DNA from: Flavobacterium sp.
GTDB lineage: Bacteria; Bacteroidota; Bacteroidia; Flavobacteriales; Flavobacteriaceae
Length of the DNA: 5,095 bases
Reading direction: 5' to 3'
Assembly (NCBI GenBank): GCA_019105125.1
Contig: JAHRWO010000178.1
Coordinates: 1-5,095, forward strand
Position numbers and translations under genes: made by a program. Below, one piece after another: positions 4,138 through 5,095 of this stretch. The notes under the pieces are model-generated. The model did no database searches and was not told the DNA's origin. It saw nothing but the letters and a program-made list of their open reading frames with translations. Position 1 is the stretch's first letter. Each line of letters begins with the position of its first letter.

Positions 4138-5095
4138 TTATATCGAAATTTCTAGCAAAGTAGCCTTTCCTTTAACCGTTAAGTTTTCAATACAAGCCGG
4201 AATCAAAATAGTGTCACCCATTCGGTATCTCAAGATTTCACCATTTACTATCATTTCAAATTGGCCGTTAGTACACATGAAAACCGTAAAAGCTTGTTTT
4301 TTTCTTTTCCAAATAAAAGTCTCTTGTAAAGAAACAATATTAGTTACAAAATAAGGACAATCTACTACTGTAGCGCTTTTGTTTACTTCTTCTTTGTAGT
4401 CAATTTTAGAAGCAGTTGTGTGATAATTTATAGCATCCAAAGCTAATTCTGTATGCAATTCTCTTCCGTTTCCATTAGCATCTACTCGATCCCAATCGTA
4501 AATGCGATACGTAACATCACTCGTCTGCTGAATTTCAGCCACCACTACTCCTGCTCCAATAGCATGAATGGTTCCGGTTTCTAAAAAGAACACATCACCT
4601 TTGGAAACGGGATATTCATTTAGCAAATCAATTAGATTTTTATTTTCTAAATGGGCTAAATATTCTTGTTGATTGGAATCCTTTTTAAACCCAACAACCA
4701 AACGTGCCGATTCATCCGCTTGCATCACATACCACATTTCGGTTTTCCCTAAGGAATTGTGACGTTCTCTAGCTAATGCGTCATTCGGGTGCAATTGAAT
4801 CGATAAATCTTCTTTGGCATCAATGAATTTAAAAAGCAATGGAAATTGTTTCCCAAAACGAGAAATAACCGATTTTCCTAAAATTTCTTCTGGATACAAA
4901 TCGATAATTTCATTGATGTTTTTTCCTTTTAAAACACCATTATTAACCACACTAATGTCGCCTGGAACAGTTGAAATTTCCCAACTCTCTCCCGTAGTTT
5001 CAGAAACTATTGGTTTGTTGAGATAAGTTTTCAACTTGGTTCCGCCCCAAATGCGGTCTTTAAGTATTGGTGTAAACGTTAAAGGATAAAACTTC
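4138..5095 (-). CDS. manA: Mannose-6-phosphate isomerase, class I (5' edge cut)
   Basis: This zinc enzyme interconverts mannose 6-phosphate and fructose 6-phosphate in the cytoplasm. It links glycolysis to GDP-mannose and surface polysaccharide precursors and allows growth on mannose. The frame stays open to the window edge and reads KFYPLTFTPILKDRIWGGTK, a typical ManA N-terminus, so at least 318 residues are present. The last base at the edge (G on the minus strand) would complete an ATG, so probably only two bases of the gene are missing. Numbering from that presumed Met, zinc ligands are Gln101 and His103 (QLHPND), Glu120 (GKTEMWYVM) and His178 (ETGTIHAIGAG), and the catalytic Arg198 lies in VTYRIYDWDR. 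The C-terminal cupin half is complete. Length fits the short bacterial type. Its upstream neighbour is outside the window. Confidence 0.95.
   Translation of the reverse strand, partial: KFYPLTFTPILKDRIWGGTKLKTYLNKPIVSETTGESWEISTVPGDISVVNNGVLKGKNINEIIDLYPEEILGKSVISRFGKQFPLLFKFIDAKEDLSIQLHPNDALARERHNSLGKTEMWYVMQADESARLVVGFKKDSNQQEYLAHLENKNLIDLLNEYPVSKGDVFFLETGTIHAIGAGVVVAEIQQTSDVTYRIYDWDRVDANGNGRELHTELALDAINYHTTASKIDYKEEVNKSATVVDCPYFVTNIVSLQETFIWKRKKQAFTVFMCTNGQFEMIVNGEILRYRMGDTILIPACIENLTVKGKATLLEISI

Noticed and set aside
4124..4354. Plus-strand open frame opposite the 3' end of manA
   Set aside because: It is antisense to the conserved ManA C-terminal cupin half, with no supporting signals.

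Overview
The window looks like ordinary chromosomal DNA from a Flavobacterium-like member of the Bacteroidota. Supporting signs are the AT-rich composition, two TIGR03643/DUF2805 proteins, a DUF4369 lipoprotein, two clean promoters of the Bacteroidota type (TTG, 18-19 nt, TAnnTTTG) and start codons preceded by A/T-rich leaders without a usable Shine-Dalgarno sequence. The genus is an inference from style, not from a marker gene.

Left half, plus strand (1-3523). Two tandem 93-residue TIGR03643/DUF2805 paralogues (76-357 and 414-695) are separated by an intrinsic terminator. They are followed by a 619-residue lipoprotein peptidase of family M61 (748-2607). A 10-bp inverted repeat runs into the M61 start codon. 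After M61 comes a degenerate 12-bp tandem repeat, a very strong terminator (2692-2728) and, directly behind it, a weak promoter candidate for a 240-residue DUF4369 lipoprotein (2761-3483). That gene ends in a perfect palindrome followed by ten T.

Convergence zone (3484-3661). Transcription from the left meets transcription from the right here. The zone holds the DUF4369 terminator, a GC-rich imperfect palindrome of unknown meaning, and the terminator of the tRNA. The last is clearly a minus-strand element.

Right half, minus strand (3662-5095). In transcription order: manA (class I mannose-6-phosphate isomerase, whose first codon is cut by the window edge), a conserved-looking 89-residue helical protein of unknown function (3811-4080) with its own textbook promoter, and tRNA-Thr(TGT) (3662-3735), also with a textbook promoter.

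The genes do not form one pathway. Two are envelope lipoproteins (M61 peptidase, DUF4369), one serves sugar metabolism and surface polysaccharide supply (ManA), and one is a translation gene. I found no phage, transposon, CRISPR, toxin-antitoxin or defence locus, and no convincing new system. The most unusual items are the DUF2805 pair, the inverted repeat at the M61 start codon and the GC-rich palindrome at 3551-3591.
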